From an uncultured Sulfitobacter sp. (GTDB lineage Bacteria; Pseudomonadota; Alphaproteobacteria; Rhodobacterales; Rhodobacteraceae): 30,452 nucleotides of DNA. The DNA lies in assembly GCA_937923365.1 (NCBI GenBank), contig CALAIJ010000335.1:1-30452 (forward strand). The letters are read 5' to 3'. Every line of letters starts with the position of its first letter. Positions within the stretch are counted from its first letter, which is position 1. Both the position numbers and the translations under genes were made by a program. Below, one piece after another: positions 9,914 to 17,913 of the stretch. A model generated the notes under the pieces. That model was not told where the DNA came from and ran no database searches. It saw nothing but the letters and a program-made list of their open reading frames with translations.

Positions 9914-10261
9914 ATGGACACGTTACTGGTAGAATTCGGCATGGGGTCCTCGCTGCGGCGCGGCGATTATACCCAAGCGGCCAAACGCGCCGTGCAAGAC
10001 GCCCTGTGGCACAATTCGATCAATCTGGCAGAGCTGTTCGGCTTTGACAAAACCGACATGCGCATCCGACTGGATGTGGGCGTGCAAAAGCCTGAAGAAG
10101 TGGACGCAGACGTGTTGGCAGAGGTCTTTCCCTATGGCCATGTCACTGTAAACGTGGGCAAGGGTGGCCTCGATGTGCCGCGCCCCGAGGGCACAGGCAA
10201 CCCCACGATCATGGCCAACGTCGCCCTTTCTGTCAGCTTTGACATGGAGCGTTCGATATGA
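9914..10261 (+). CDS. Lin0512-family protein, paralogue A (divergent signature)
   Basis: The 115-residue protein is related to the gene that follows it: both begin with LLVEFGMG/LIIEMGMG and share a D-Y-T-x-A-A-x-R-A-x-x-D-A pattern. This is the Lin0512 family, small proteins of unknown function found across bacteria and plants. The family's near-invariant GxGxDxHG reads GMGSSLRRGD here, so the Asp and His positions are lost. A GGAGG ribosome site at 9901-9905 lies inside the end of the ABC gene. The stop overlaps the ATG of paralogue B by 4 bases. A hetero-oligomer of the two is a reasonable inference. Confidence 0.85.
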   Translation: MDTLLVEFGMGSSLRRGDYTQAAKRAVQDALWHNSINLAELFGFDKTDMRIRLDVGVQKPEEVDADVLAEVFPYGHVTVNVGKGGLDVPRPEGTGNPTIMANVALSVSFDMERSI

Positions 10262-10614
10262 CTGAACAACGTTTGATTATCGAAATGGGCATGGGCAACG
10301 ATCTGCACGGGATGGATTACACCAAAGCGGCAATGCGTGCGATCGAGGATGCATTTCGCCATTCCTCCCTGCCGATCTTTGGCGTTACGGGAATGTCCCA
10401 CGACGAGATGCGCGTGCAGGTCACAGTGGCTGTGCAAGAGCCCGACAAGCTGGATATTGACGCGCTGACGGCCAAACTGCCACGGGGACGCGCCGAAGTG
10501 CGCGCCGTGCACGGGGGGCTGAACGTGGAGACTGGTGGCGACACAATCGTCGTGGCCCAAGCCAGTGTCGAGGCGTTCTTGCCGCCACAAACCGGCTGGC
10601 GGATCAAATCCTAA
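10258..10614 (+). CDS. Lin0512-family protein, paralogue B (intact signature)
   Basis: The 118-residue protein keeps the canonical family motif GMGNDLHG near residue 11 (GxGxDxHG), followed by DYTKAAMRAIEDAF. The Asp/His pair could bind metal or a small ligand, but this is not established for the family. Alternating beta/alpha patterning with VQVTVAVQEP and AEVRAVHGG resembles paralogue A, supporting duplication. It overlaps paralogue A by ATGA, which implies coupled translation in roughly equal amounts. Its TAA shares bases with the stop of the convergent WYL regulator (10611-10614). Confidence 0.88.
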   Translation: MTEQRLIIEMGMGNDLHGMDYTKAAMRAIEDAFRHSSLPIFGVTGMSHDEMRVQVTVAVQEPDKLDIDALTAKLPRGRAEVRAVHGGLNVETGGDTIVVAQASVEAFLPPQTGWRIKS

Positions 10615-11264
10615 GGCTGATAGTCGGCCAGCGTCTTGCCCGGTTCATCAACGAAAAGTTCCGGCAGTGCTTCGGCGCTTTCCATCAGGTCCAGCCGAAA
10701 GACGCGGAAGGCCCTGCGCAATTCGCACCACGCAGTCACCGCCCAGACATGCCCCCAATAGGCAACCTTGAGCGGTCTGATCACGCGCCCCGTGACGCGG
10801 CCGGTGTCTGACGTATAGGTCAGGCGCACTTTCTGTCGCGCTTTGGTGGCAGAGCGCAGCAAGGGCAGATGCGTCAGGTTGCGGGTCGCATCCGCAAAGC
10901 GCGAGGTCTCGAACCTCCAGGGGTCCGCATCCGCGCTGCTGGCCTGTTCAACTTTTGCCGCCAGCGATTGGGCCGCGGATTTCAGCGTATCATCCGCGGC
11001 CTGTGCGACCACAGCAAGACCAAGGGTGAGCGCCTCCAACTCCTGCGGGCTTAACGTGAGCGGGGGCAGGGGGATGGCGGGGGCCAGCCGGTAGCCTTCG
11101 CCGCGTGTGCCGGTCAGGGGTTGGCCCGCCGCAACAAGGCGGTCCATGTCGCGGTAGATCGTGCGTTGCGACACCCCCAAAAGCCTGGCGATATCCTTGG
11201 CACGGTGCAATTCCGCATCCTGAAGGATTTGCGATATCTGGAAAAGGCGCTCGGCTGTCGTCAT
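10611..11264 (-). CDS. YafY-type HTH transcriptional regulator with WYL domain
   Basis: The 217-residue protein has an N-terminal DeoR-like winged helix (AERLFQISQILQD; AKDIARLLGVSQRTIYRDMDRL) and a C-terminal WYL-like ligand/nucleic-acid sensing domain (KVRLTYTSDTGRVTGRVIRPLKVAYWGHVWAVTAWCELR split over strands). Such proteins are small-molecule or stress-responsive repressors or activators. The ATG at 11264 gives the usual N-terminus MTTAERL. Alternatives are the ATG at 11276 and a TTG at 11300. A perfect 8+8 inverted repeat lies directly upstream (11268-11289), suggesting autoregulation. It is convergent with the Lin0512 genes and divergent from tatA; whether it controls either is unknown. 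Confidence 0.88.
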   Translation of the reverse strand: MTTAERLFQISQILQDAELHRAKDIARLLGVSQRTIYRDMDRLVAAGQPLTGTRGEGYRLAPAIPLPPLTLSPQELEALTLGLAVVAQAADDTLKSAAQSLAAKVEQASSADADPWRFETSRFADATRNLTHLPLLRSATKARQKVRLTYTSDTGRVTGRVIRPLKVAYWGHVWAVTAWCELRRAFRVFRLDLMESAEALPELFVDEPGKTLADYQP

Positions 11265-11267
11265 ATT

Positions 11268-11289
11268 AACTGACATAAACCTGTCAGTT
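11268..11289. promoter_or_regulatory. Perfect inverted repeat AACTGACA-N6-TGTCAGTT, candidate operator
   Basis: AACTGACA at 11268-11275 and TGTCAGTT at 11282-11289 are exact reverse complements separated by TAAACC. The 14-base centre-to-centre spacing is near one and a half helical turns. It lies immediately upstream of the WYL regulator ATG (11264), so binding there would probably block or autoregulate that gene. Use by the WYL regulator is inference from position. Confidence 0.6.
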
Positions 11290-11356
11290 GTGTTCTGCAA
11301 GGCGTCGAAGGGGCCTGGTTTCCCGCCGGATCACGCGCAATTGGGCGCATTCCCGC

Positions 11357-11385
11357 TTTCCGTTACTGCGGTGTCTGCGTATCTA
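11357..11385 (+). promoter_or_regulatory. Candidate tatABC promoter
   Basis: TTTCCG at 11357-11362 and TATCTA at 11380-11385 are separated by 17 bases, about 55 bases upstream of the tatA start. Each hexamer is a partial match only, so this is a weak call, supported chiefly by spacing and location in the sole available promoter gap. Confidence 0.3.
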
Positions 11386-11399
11386 ACCCTCTGACAAAG

Positions 11400-11418
11400 G
11401 CGCGCCACCGTGGCGTGC
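11400..11418 (+). promoter_or_regulatory. GC-rich hairpin in the tatA leader
   Basis: GCGCGCCAC (11400-11408) pairs with GTGGCGTGC (11410-11418) through nine positions with one G-U wobble. The innermost pairs must open to make a loop, leaving about seven stable pairs. It ends 8 bases before the AAGGAG ribosome site of tatA at 11427-11432, so it may tune translation or stabilise the 5' end of the mRNA. Confidence 0.4.
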
Positions 11419-11439
11419 GCATCGACAAGGAGAATGACG

Positions 11440-11655
11440 ATGGGATTGGGTAACATTGGTCTTCCAGGCCTTTTGCTGATTGCGGTTGTGGTGCTGGTGC
11501 TTTTCGGGCGCGGCAAGATTTCGTCCCTGATGGGTGAAGTCGGCAAAGGCATCACCAGCTTCAAAAAGGGCATCAACGAAGGCGAGAAAGAGCTTGCTGA
11601 CGACGCCGAGACAATCGACGGCGAAGTGGCCTCGGAAGAAAAAGACAAGGCATAA
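11440..11655 (+). CDS. tatA: Twin-arginine translocase subunit TatA
   Basis: The 71-residue protein has one N-terminal membrane helix (GLPGLLLIAVVVLVLF), the FGRGK hinge, an amphipathic helix (ISSLMGEVGKGITSFKKGINEG) and an acidic tail, the standard TatA plan. TatA oligomerises to let folded proteins cross the inner membrane after TatBC bind a twin-arginine signal. Two ATGs occur close together, at 11434 and 11440. The second is chosen because AAGGAG at 11427-11432 is 7 bases from it but only 1 base from the first. tatB begins 3 bases after its stop. Confidence 0.95.
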   Translation: MGLGNIGLPGLLLIAVVVLVLFGRGKISSLMGEVGKGITSFKKGINEGEKELADDAETIDGEVASEEKDKA

Positions 11656-11658
11656 GCC

Positions 11659-12222
11659 ATGTTCGATCTGGGCTGGGCCGAGCTGTTGGTCATTGGCGTT
11701 GTGGCGCTCATTGTGGTGGGCCCCAAGGATTTGCCTGTGCTGTTTCGGCGCGTGGGACAATTCGTGGGCAAAGCCAAGGGCATGGCGCGTGAATTCTCCT
11801 CTGCGATGAACGACGCGGCGGACGAAAGTGGCGTGCGCGAGATGTCCACCAGCATCAACAAGTCGTTGAAAACGGCGGCCAACCCGCTTGGCTCTGCCAT
11901 GGACGAGGTCAAATCGGCCACGTCATCGCTGACCAATATCGATCCTGACAGCGAGACAGGCAAACTTTCAGCCGAACGTGCAGCAGACGTGAAACGGATA
12001 CAGGCAGGCACCGCGCGTGCCGCAGCAGAGCGCAAACAGCGCGAGGCCGCCGAAGCGCTTGCGCGTGCGGAAGAGATGGAAGCAGAACTGGCCCCAGCCA
12101 AGAAAGCGCCTGCCAAAAAGGCGCCAGCCAAGAAAGCCGCGCCAAAGAAAGCGCCTGCGAAAAAGCCCGCAGCCAAGAAAACGCCCGCTAAAAAGACCCC
12201 AGCCAAAAAGAGCACCTCATGA
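11659..12222 (+). CDS. tatB: Twin-arginine translocase subunit TatB with Lys/Ala/Pro-rich tail
   Basis: The 187-residue protein starts with the TatB membrane helix ([19 protein letters not shown]) and the GPKDLP hinge that distinguishes TatB from TatA. An amphipathic helix and a helical, charged middle region follow. Residues 145-185 are a run of PAKKA/TPAKK-type repeats resembling eukaryotic H1 tails, with about half the residues Lys. Together with TatC it forms the receptor for twin-arginine signal peptides. The tail should lie in the cytoplasm. The stop overlaps the tatC start by ATGA. Confidence 0.94.
   Translation: MFDLGWAELLVIGVVALIVVGPKDLPVLFRRVGQFVGKAKGMAREFSSAMNDAADESGVREMSTSINKSLKTAANPLGSAMDEVKSATSSLTNIDPDSETGKLSAERAADVKRIQAGTARAAAERKQREAAEALARAEEMEAELAPAKKAPAKKAPAKKAAPKKAPAKKPAAKKTPAKKTPAKKSTS
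12091..12213 (+). repeat. Coding repeat for PAKK units in tatB
   Basis: About ten degenerate copies of a 12- to 15-base unit (gcGCCAGCCAAGAAA-like) encode A/P-A/P-A-K-K steps in the TatB tail. Such a tract can expand or contract by slippage and probably varies between strains. Confidence 0.75.
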
Positions 12223-13148
12223 GCGCGCAAGACAACGACATCGAAGACAGCTCTGCCCCGTTGATCGAGCATCTGGCGGAATTGCGCACGCGGCTTATCC
12301 GTTCTGTGCTGGCGCTGTTGGTGACGATTTCGATCTTTTTTATTCCGATCAAAGGGGACTTCATCGCAGAGCATGTGATGAACTTCCTGTTGAATCCGGT
12401 TGTGGACACCCTGCGAAACTTGGGTGACGAAAACCCTGCATTGCAGTTCACTTCGCCGCAGGAATACCTGTTCACGCTATTCCGTGTGTCCATGGTCGGG
12501 GGCTTTGCTTTGGCCTTCCCGATCATCGGGTTCCAGCTGTGGCGCTTTGTGGCGCCGGGCCTTTACCGGCAGGAAAAGAACGCCTTTCTGCCGTTTCTGA
12601 TCGCCTCGCCGGTGATGTTTCTGCTGGGGGCCAGCTTTGCGCAGTTTGTGGTCACGCCGCTTGCTATGACTTTCCTTCTGGGCTTTGCGGATGCCTCCTC
12701 GATGGTGACAAACACGCTCAATACTGTGACGGGCGGGCTGGTTGAGGCCGCAGCACCCAGCTCGGGCCCAACGATCACCTTCTTTGGCAATGTGAACGAA
12801 AGCCTTGATATCACGCTGAAATTCATCATGGCCTTCGGGCTTTGTTTTCAGTTGCCGGTGCTGCTGACCTTGATGGGCAAGGCCGGACTGGTCAGTTCCG
12901 AGGGGCTGGCGAACGTGCGCAAATACGCCATGGTGGCGATCCTTTTGCTGGCCGCCTTGGTGACACCCCCTGACGTTATCACGCAGTTGATCCTGTTTGT
13001 TGTGGTCTACGGCCTTTACGAAGTCTCCATCCTGCTGGTGAAGCGGGTAGAGACCAAGCGCGATGAAAAGCTGCGCGAAGAGGGCTATTTCGATGACGAC
13101 GACGAAGACGACGCAGGTGATTTTGTCGAAGATGACGATTTCAAATGA
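12219..13148 (+). CDS. tatC: Twin-arginine translocase subunit TatC
   Basis: The 309-residue protein has six membrane helices and the family's N-terminal cytoplasmic motif [16 protein letters not shown], which helps bind signal peptides. Conserved elements include [12 protein letters not shown] and the TPPDV turn before the last helix. Compared with E. coli TatC from memory, the loop between helices 3 and 4 (about 157-195) is longer by roughly two dozen residues. The C-terminus ends in a strongly acidic tail, 292-308 (DDDDEDD...EDDD). Both ends should be cytoplasmic. The tail charge is opposite to that of TatB. Confidence 0.95.
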   Translation: MSAQDNDIEDSSAPLIEHLAELRTRLIRSVLALLVTISIFFIPIKGDFIAEHVMNFLLNPVVDTLRNLGDENPALQFTSPQEYLFTLFRVSMVGGFALAFPIIGFQLWRFVAPGLYRQEKNAFLPFLIASPVMFLLGASFAQFVVTPLAMTFLLGFADASSMVTNTLNTVTGGLVEAAAPSSGPTITFFGNVNESLDITLKFIMAFGLCFQLPVLLTLMGKAGLVSSEGLANVRKYAMVAILLLAALVTPPDVITQLILFVVVYGLYEVSILLVKRVETKRDEKLREEGYFDDDDEDDAGDFVEDDDFK

Positions 13149-13171
13149 AAACCCGCTTTAGGCAGTTCTAG

Positions 13172-14014
13172 ATGATCGACGACCCCCTGGACCGGATCGC
13201 AGCAGCGTTGGAGCGGATGGCGCCCGCACCTCTTGCGGCACCTGACTTCGATGCCGCATCCGCCTTTGTCTGGCAGACGGAGCCGGACCGTTTGGAGCCG
13301 GTTGAGAAGGTGTCGAAGGTGGACATTGACCTGCTGGTTGGCGTGGACCGTGCGCGTGACACGTTGCTGGCCAACACCCGTCAGTTTGCCGAAGGGCTGC
13401 CCGCCAACAATGCCCTGATGTGGGGCGCGCGCGGGATGGGAAAATCCAGCCTTGTCAAGGCAGTACATGCGGATGTTCGTGCAACCCATGACAGCCTGGG
13501 TATGGTGGAGCTGCAACGCGAGGACCTGCCCTCTGTGGGGCGTCTGCTGAACCTGCTGCGCGGCGCCAAGCAGCGCTTTATCCTGTTTTGCGACGACCTC
13601 AGCTTTGGCCATGATGACGCCCATTACAAATCGCTCAAGGCGGTGCTGGATGGGGGCATCGAAGGGCGGCCTGACAATGTGGTGCTATATGCCACGTCCA
13701 ACCGCCGTCATCTGATGCCGCGTGACATGATCGAAAACGAGCGCGGCTCTGCCATCAATCCGGCCGAGGCAGTGGAGGAGAAAGTCTCCCTCTCGGATCG
13801 CTTTGGTCTGTGGCTGGGCTTTCATGCCTGCGATCAGGACCAATATCTGGCGATGATCCGTGGCTATTGCGACGCCCACGAAGTTGAGATTGACGACGCA
13901 ACGCTCCACGCCGAGGCGATTGAATGGCAAGCCACGCGCGGCTCGCGTTCAGGACGCGTTGCGTGGCAATACTTTACCGATCTGGCTGGCCGGAAAGGCG
14001 TGCAGATCAGTTGA
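13172..14014 (+). CDS. DUF815-family AAA-type ATPase
   Basis: The 280-residue protein has a Walker A GARGMGKSS at 85-93, a Walker B FILFCDDLSF near 135-144, and a sensor-like YATSNRRHLMPRD. This is the pattern of DUF815 ATPases, which are common next to surE/pcm/nlpD or tat genes in alphaproteobacteria. Biochemical role is unknown. The family is related to AAA+ proteins and may load or remodel partners. It starts 23 bases after tatC and is likely read with it. Its last 8 bases overlap the end of the convergent nlpD-like gene. Confidence 0.88.
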   Translation: MIDDPLDRIAAALERMAPAPLAAPDFDAASAFVWQTEPDRLEPVEKVSKVDIDLLVGVDRARDTLLANTRQFAEGLPANNALMWGARGMGKSSLVKAVHADVRATHDSLGMVELQREDLPSVGRLLNLLRGAKQRFILFCDDLSFGHDDAHYKSLKAVLDGGIEGRPDNVVLYATSNRRHLMPRDMIENERGSAINPAEAVEEKVSLSDRFGLWLGFHACDQDQYLAMIRGYCDAHEVEIDDATLHAEAIEWQATRGSRSGRVAWQYFTDLAGRKGVQIS

Positions 14015-15206
14015 TGAAGGGGGCAGGGTCCACGCTGTCAAAGCCTTCACGCACCTCGAAATGCACATAGGCATCGTTGCCACTGCGTAATTTGGCAAGC
14101 TGTTGGCCGCGTTTCACACTATCGCCCTTCTTGACCGCAACGTCCGTCACATTGGCATAGACCGTCAGCAGGTTGCCGCTGTGGCGCACGACCACGATTG
14201 GCACGCCATCCGCACTTTTGGTGATCGCTGCAACAGTACCGGTATCGGCAGCCTTTACCGCAGCACCTGCGGCGCCTTTGATGTTGATGCCCTCGTTCTT
14301 GCCCTTTGAATAGGCGCGGATGATGCTGCCCTGCACGGGGGCTGTCATCTTGGACTTTGGTGCGGGCTTGGTCGTTTTTCCGACGTCCGCGACAGGCTTG
14401 GTTGGTGTGACCTTGGCGGGCAGGGGCTGTGCGTCTTTGTCCGCAGGCAACGGCTTTTTGGCCGAAGGCGGGGTCGGCGTGGGGCTGCCATCACCGGGCA
14501 AAGGCTGTTTGGCGGCATTGCGTTTCGGGGCGGCCTGCTGGGCGACGGGTATCAACAGAAATTGCCCCTCGCGGATGCCCAATTCGGGCCCAAGGCCATT
14601 CCATTCGGCCAATGCCTTGACCGGCACACCGTAAAGCCGCGCAACGGTAAAGGCGGTTTCGCCCCGTTCCACGCGGTGGCGCGTCGGCTCTTTGCCCGTC
14701 TGTGCGGGGGCGGACTTGGCAGCAGGCAAGGCGGCGGTTTGCACGCCCGGCGTGGCAGGCGCGCGGTCAATGGCACCGCCTGCAACGGAATTGATGTCTA
14801 CGGGTTTGATCGGACCTGTGCCTGTCGCGCCCGTGGCGGGGGATGGTTCCGCAACACGGTCGGGCAGGGCGATCACTTCGCCTTTGCGCAAGGTCACATC
14901 CGCACCGATGCCATTGTAGCGCGCAACTTTAGCGGGGTCTGCGCCAACGCGGTTTGCCACGGACCGCAGCGTGTCTCCGCGGCGCGCAATGGCGACCTGA
15001 TAATTCGGGTAAGAGATCACACCGCGATCATCCGCTGCCGGACGGTTGGCCAGCGGGCCGGTCGCCGCCTCTGCCGTGCTGAAGCCGCCGTTCAGCCCCC
15101 GCAAGTCAAAGTCGAGCGGTTGCCCGTCGCAAGCTGCCAGCACAAAAGCGCTGCTGCCTGCCAACAAAACACGGCGCACGCCATGGCCCTTAAGATTGTC
15201 TAACAT
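14007..15206 (-). CDS. nlpD: NlpD-like lipoprotein: two LysM domains and a degenerate LytM (M23) domain
   Basis: The 399-residue protein has a lipoprotein signal with lipobox LAAC (Cys26), LysM at about 70-115 and 176-221, a Pro/Lys/Ala-rich linker, and a C-terminal M23-like domain at about 288-396. The zinc ligands of active M23 peptidases appear replaced: HxxxD reads N-E-G-I-N, the YAH site reads YAN, and the HxH site reads YVH. That fits the EnvC/NlpD group, which activate cell-wall amidases and do not cut peptidoglycan themselves. The ATG at 15206 is backed by GAGGAA upstream and by the signal peptide. It follows pcm and surE in the conserved order. A TATAGT element in the gap may give it its own promoter. 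Confidence 0.87.
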   Translation of the reverse strand: MLDNLKGHGVRRVLLAGSSAFVLAACDGQPLDFDLRGLNGGFSTAEAATGPLANRPAADDRGVISYPNYQVAIARRGDTLRSVANRVGADPAKVARYNGIGADVTLRKGEVIALPDRVAEPSPATGATGTGPIKPVDINSVAGGAIDRAPATPGVQTAALPAAKSAPAQTGKEPTRHRVERGETAFTVARLYGVPVKALAEWNGLGPELGIREGQFLLIPVAQQAAPKRNAAKQPLPGDGSPTPTPPSAKKPLPADKDAQPLPAKVTPTKPVADVGKTTKPAPKSKMTAPVQGSIIRAYSKGKNEGINIKGAAGAAVKAADTGTVAAITKSADGVPIVVVRHSGNLLTVYANVTDVAVKKGDSVKRGQQLAKLRSGNDAYVHFEVREGFDSVDPAPFIN

Positions 15207-15267
15207 CTGCCGTTCCTCATCACTGCCATCCCTCGTTGGTCGGGGATTTTGGCACACTATACCTGTT

Positions 15268-15924
15268 TTATGTGTCTTTGCCCAATCCTTCTAGCAAAGG
15301 AACAAAGCGCACAGCGCGCAATTCGTCGTATTCCAGCCCTTGGGCGGTTTTCCGCACACGGATAAGGTGCTGCACCGCATCGGATTGCCCGACAGGTACG
15401 ACCATAATGCCGCCCTCTTTGAGCTGCGCAAGCAAAGGGCCGGGGGGGTCTTCGGCGGCGGCGGTGACAATGATGCGGTCAAAGGGGGCCTGTTCCGGCA
15501 AGCCGTGGCTGCCGTCGCCCGTGATGGCTGTGATGTTGCCAAGGTCTTGCGCCTCGAAGATATCGCGCGCCTCGCGGACCAAACGGCGGTGGCGGTCAAT
15601 CGTATAGACCCGCCGCGCCAGTTTGCTGAGGATTGCCGCCTGATACCCTGAACCGGTGCCGATCTCGAGCACCTTGTCGCGGGCAGTGACCTCAAGCGCC
15701 TGGGTCATCAGCCCAACCACCGAAGGCTGGCTGATGGTCTGGCCACAGGCGATGGGCAGGGGCATGTCCTCATAGGCGCGCTCCGCAAACAACCCCTTGA
15801 TAAAGGGACCACGATCAATCGCCTCCATCGCGGTGAGGACGCGCGCGTCCGTCACCCCCTTGGAGCGCAGGGCATACAGGAACTGCATCTTGCGTTCTGC
15901 GTCGGCATCTTCGGCATCCATCAT
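15268..15924 (-). CDS. pcm: Protein-L-isoaspartate O-methyltransferase
   Basis: The enzyme methylates the alpha-carboxyl of L-isoaspartyl residues with SAM, starting repair of aged proteins. The 218 residues match the family length of about 210-220. Visible marks are [15 protein letters not shown], the SAM-binding loop [13 protein letters not shown], and [14 protein letters not shown]. The ATG overlaps the surE stop by 4 bases. A second ATG one codon on is an equally good start. Translation is therefore coupled to surE, matching the surE-pcm pair known in many proteobacteria. Confidence 0.96.
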   Translation of the reverse strand: MMDAEDADAERKMQFLYALRSKGVTDARVLTAMEAIDRGPFIKGLFAERAYEDMPLPIACGQTISQPSVVGLMTQALEVTARDKVLEIGTGSGYQAAILSKLARRVYTIDRHRRLVREARDIFEAQDLGNITAITGDGSHGLPEQAPFDRIIVTAAAEDPPGPLLAQLKEGGIMVVPVGQSDAVQHLIRVRKTAQGLEYDELRAVRFVPLLEGLGKDT

Positions 15925-16706
15925 GTGTTGATGCCTGCCAAAGCGTCCATGCCCGCATGGTCCGTGAGATCTGCGCGCATCGGCGTGACGGAGATGTAGC
16001 CTTCAAGGTTTACGGCTGCGTCCGAGCCTGCGGCTGTCTTGCGCTGCTGGTCACCGCCCGCGATCCAAAGGAAACGGCGGCCTGAGGGCGCTGTGTGTGG
16101 CTCCACATGAAAGCCCTTGCCAGGCCGGAAGCCTTGTGGGGCCAGACGGATGCCGCGTACGTCTTTGCCAGCAACGGGGGGGAAGTTCACGTTGAAGAAC
16201 CGCTTGTAACTATCTGATGTATCGTCGTTATGTGTCAGGATGCGGCGAATGACGTCGGTTCCGTGCTGGGCAGAGGCCTCGAACGGATCCGCCAGATCAC
16301 GGTTTGCAGGGCCGTAATATTGCGAAAGTGCAATTGCGGGCAGGCCTTGCAAGGCGGCCTCCATCGCGGCACCAATGGTGCCGGAATAGAGCGTGTTCTC
16401 GGCCGAGTTATTGCCACGGTTCACGCCGGACAGCACCAGATCGGGGGCTGCGTCCTTCATCACGTCATGCAGCGCCGCCAGCACACAATCAGCCGGAGAG
16501 CCTTCGATGGCAAAGCTGCGTTCGCTGAACTGGCTGCTCATGAAGGGGTGGGTATAGCTGATGCAGTGGCCAACGCCCGATTGCTCGAACGCAGGTGCGA
16601 CGGTCCAGACTTCGCCCTCGGGGCCTGCCAGTTCGGCGGCAATGGCCTGCATGACCACCAGCCCGGGGGCGTTGATGCCGTCATCATTGGTGATCAAAAT
16701 TCGCAT
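15921..16706 (-). CDS. surE: 5'/3'-nucleotidase (survival protein) SurE
   Basis: SurE is a metal-dependent phosphatase that dephosphorylates nucleoside 5'- and 3'-monophosphates and short polyphosphates. The 261 residues begin [15 protein letters not shown], with the metal-binding [29 protein letters not shown] is the conserved metal- and substrate-binding segment. The upstream frame is open for another 228 bases, but the ATG at 16706 gives the exact family N-terminus and has AGAGGG before it. It leads the surE-pcm-nlpD group and lies downstream of an SDR gene. Confidence 0.96.
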   Translation of the reverse strand: MRILITNDDGINAPGLVVMQAIAAELAGPEGEVWTVAPAFEQSGVGHCISYTHPFMSSQFSERSFAIEGSPADCVLAALHDVMKDAAPDLVLSGVNRGNNSAENTLYSGTIGAAMEAALQGLPAIALSQYYGPANRDLADPFEASAQHGTDVIRRILTHNDDTSDSYKRFFNVNFPPVAGKDVRGIRLAPQGFRPGKGFHVEPHTAPSGRRFLWIAGGDQQRKTAAGSDAAVNLEGYISVTPMRADLTDHAGMDALAGINT

Positions 16707-16777
16707 GCTCTGCCCTCTTTTTCCTCTTGATAGGTGAGGGCGGTATGGGCGGCAAGCGCGGCGTGTGTGCAAGTAGC

Positions 16778-17413
16778 CTAGAGTTGCGCCAAAACCGCAG
16801 CCGCTTGGGCGTGGATGTCGGCAAGGGGGCTGCGATCTTCGCCCGGATAGAAGCGCGCACGGGTTGCCGTAGGCATTGGCGCAGGCGTGACGATCTTGAC
16901 CTGCGGGCCTGTGTTGACCGTTTCCGCCTGCCATGAACGCGCCAACGACAGTTGCGCGGCTTTTGTGGCCCCATAGCTGCCAAAGAACTTTTGGCCCGCG
17001 CGGGGGTCGTCAAAGAACACGGCTGTCCCCGTCTGGCCCAGCAAAGGGGCCACATAGGTGATCAGCGTGGACGTGGCGGTGATGTTGCAGGCGACAGACT
17101 TGGCCATGTCCTTGGCATCTACGTGGTTTGCGGGGGCAAGAGGGGCGGCATGCACCGCCGTGTGCAGCCACAGGTCCAGCGTCCCCCAACGGTCATGAAT
17201 GCCACGGCACAAGGTCGCCATCGCTTGTGGTACGCAAATGTCCATGGGCGCCAGCGTTGCCTCGCCGCCTTTGGCTTTGATGCGGTCGTCCAGTTCCTCA
17301 AGCGCGCCAGTGGTCCGCCCCACGGCAAGGATGTGGTAGTCGGGGGCCAAAGCCTCGGCCAGGGCAGCACCCAGCCCGCGTGAAGCGCCAGTGATCAGAG
17401 CAAGTTTTGTCAT
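16778..17413 (-). CDS. Short-chain dehydrogenase/reductase
   Basis: This 211-residue classical SDR has TGASRGLG at about residues 8-15 and YGATK as the catalytic Tyr-x-x-x-Lys, so unlike the SDR at 5422 it should be active. It is short for the family, which usually has about 250 residues. The last part lacks the long substrate-binding extension, and NAG is replaced by HTAVHA. The substrate is unknown. The start at 17413 gives [10 protein letters not shown]; an ATG at 17425 is possible, and neither has an ideal ribosome site. It sits between the DUF1801 gene and surE. Confidence 0.86.
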   Translation of the reverse strand: MTKLALITGASRGLGAALAEALAPDYHILAVGRTTGALEELDDRIKAKGGEATLAPMDICVPQAMATLCRGIHDRWGTLDLWLHTAVHAAPLAPANHVDAKDMAKSVACNITATSTLITYVAPLLGQTGTAVFFDDPRAGQKFFGSYGATKAAQLSLARSWQAETVNTGPQVKIVTPAPMPTATRARFYPGEDRSPLADIHAQAAAVLAQL

Positions 17414-17456
17414 AGCGCGCGGCATGCCCCCTGAGGCGCGCCGCGTCAAGAGAGGA

Positions 17457-17870
17457 TCAGGCTTTGGTGCGATGATAGGTAAATGTCATCGCTGCCAGAT
17501 GGCGCAGGGCTTGTTCCGGCAACGGCGCCCCAAGATCAATGGCCAGATGCCGCCGCCCGTCATTGCGCGGCAAATCCGGGTAAAGATCGCGCATGCGCGT
17601 CGCCAAATTGGATTTGCAGTCCACGTAGAGGGACAAAAACGCCGGGTCCTTGGCAAACCAATAGGCGCGCAAGGTGCTGCCTGTGTTGCGGCGCGCGGGC
17701 CGCCATGAGGGCTGACCCCATTTGAGGGTTTCATCAAGCCGGCCGACCTCTGCCTCTTTGGCAACATCCAGAAACAACGCGCGGCAGGCAAGCAATTGTG
17801 TGCGGGGCGCGTCGGGCCATGCATCAATCAGCTCGGTGACGGGGGCGGGAGGTTGGGTGCATCTATCCAT
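17457..17870 (-). CDS. DUF1801 domain protein
   Basis: The 137-residue soluble protein has the DUF1801 pattern: ETLKWGQPSWRP near residue 46, LYVDCKSNLATRM and LAIDLGAPLPEQALRHLA. The family is small and uncharacterised. It shares a fold with proteins sometimes linked to iron or ligand binding, but no function is known. It begins 43 bases after the purF stop, with only a poor ribosome site, and ends 43 bases before the SDR start. Confidence 0.82.
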   Translation of the reverse strand: MDRCTQPPAPVTELIDAWPDAPRTQLLACRALFLDVAKEAEVGRLDETLKWGQPSWRPARRNTGSTLRAYWFAKDPAFLSLYVDCKSNLATRMRDLYPDLPRNDGRRHLAIDLGAPLPEQALRHLAAMTFTYHRTKA

Positions 17871-17913
17871 AGAATAGGGATAGCACCGTTTGTTGACAGT
17901 TTGTGGCAGCAGC

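Noticed and set aside
12091..12213. Tandem repeat that could suggest a CRISPR or a separate histone-like gene
   Set aside because: The units are 12-15 bases, in frame with tatB and without unique spacers, so they form the TatB tail.
11331..12374. Long open frame on the minus strand across tatA, tatB and tatC
   Set aside because: Its repeats ([14 protein letters not shown]) are only the reverse reading of the TatB PAKK tract; tatABC on the other strand are unambiguous.
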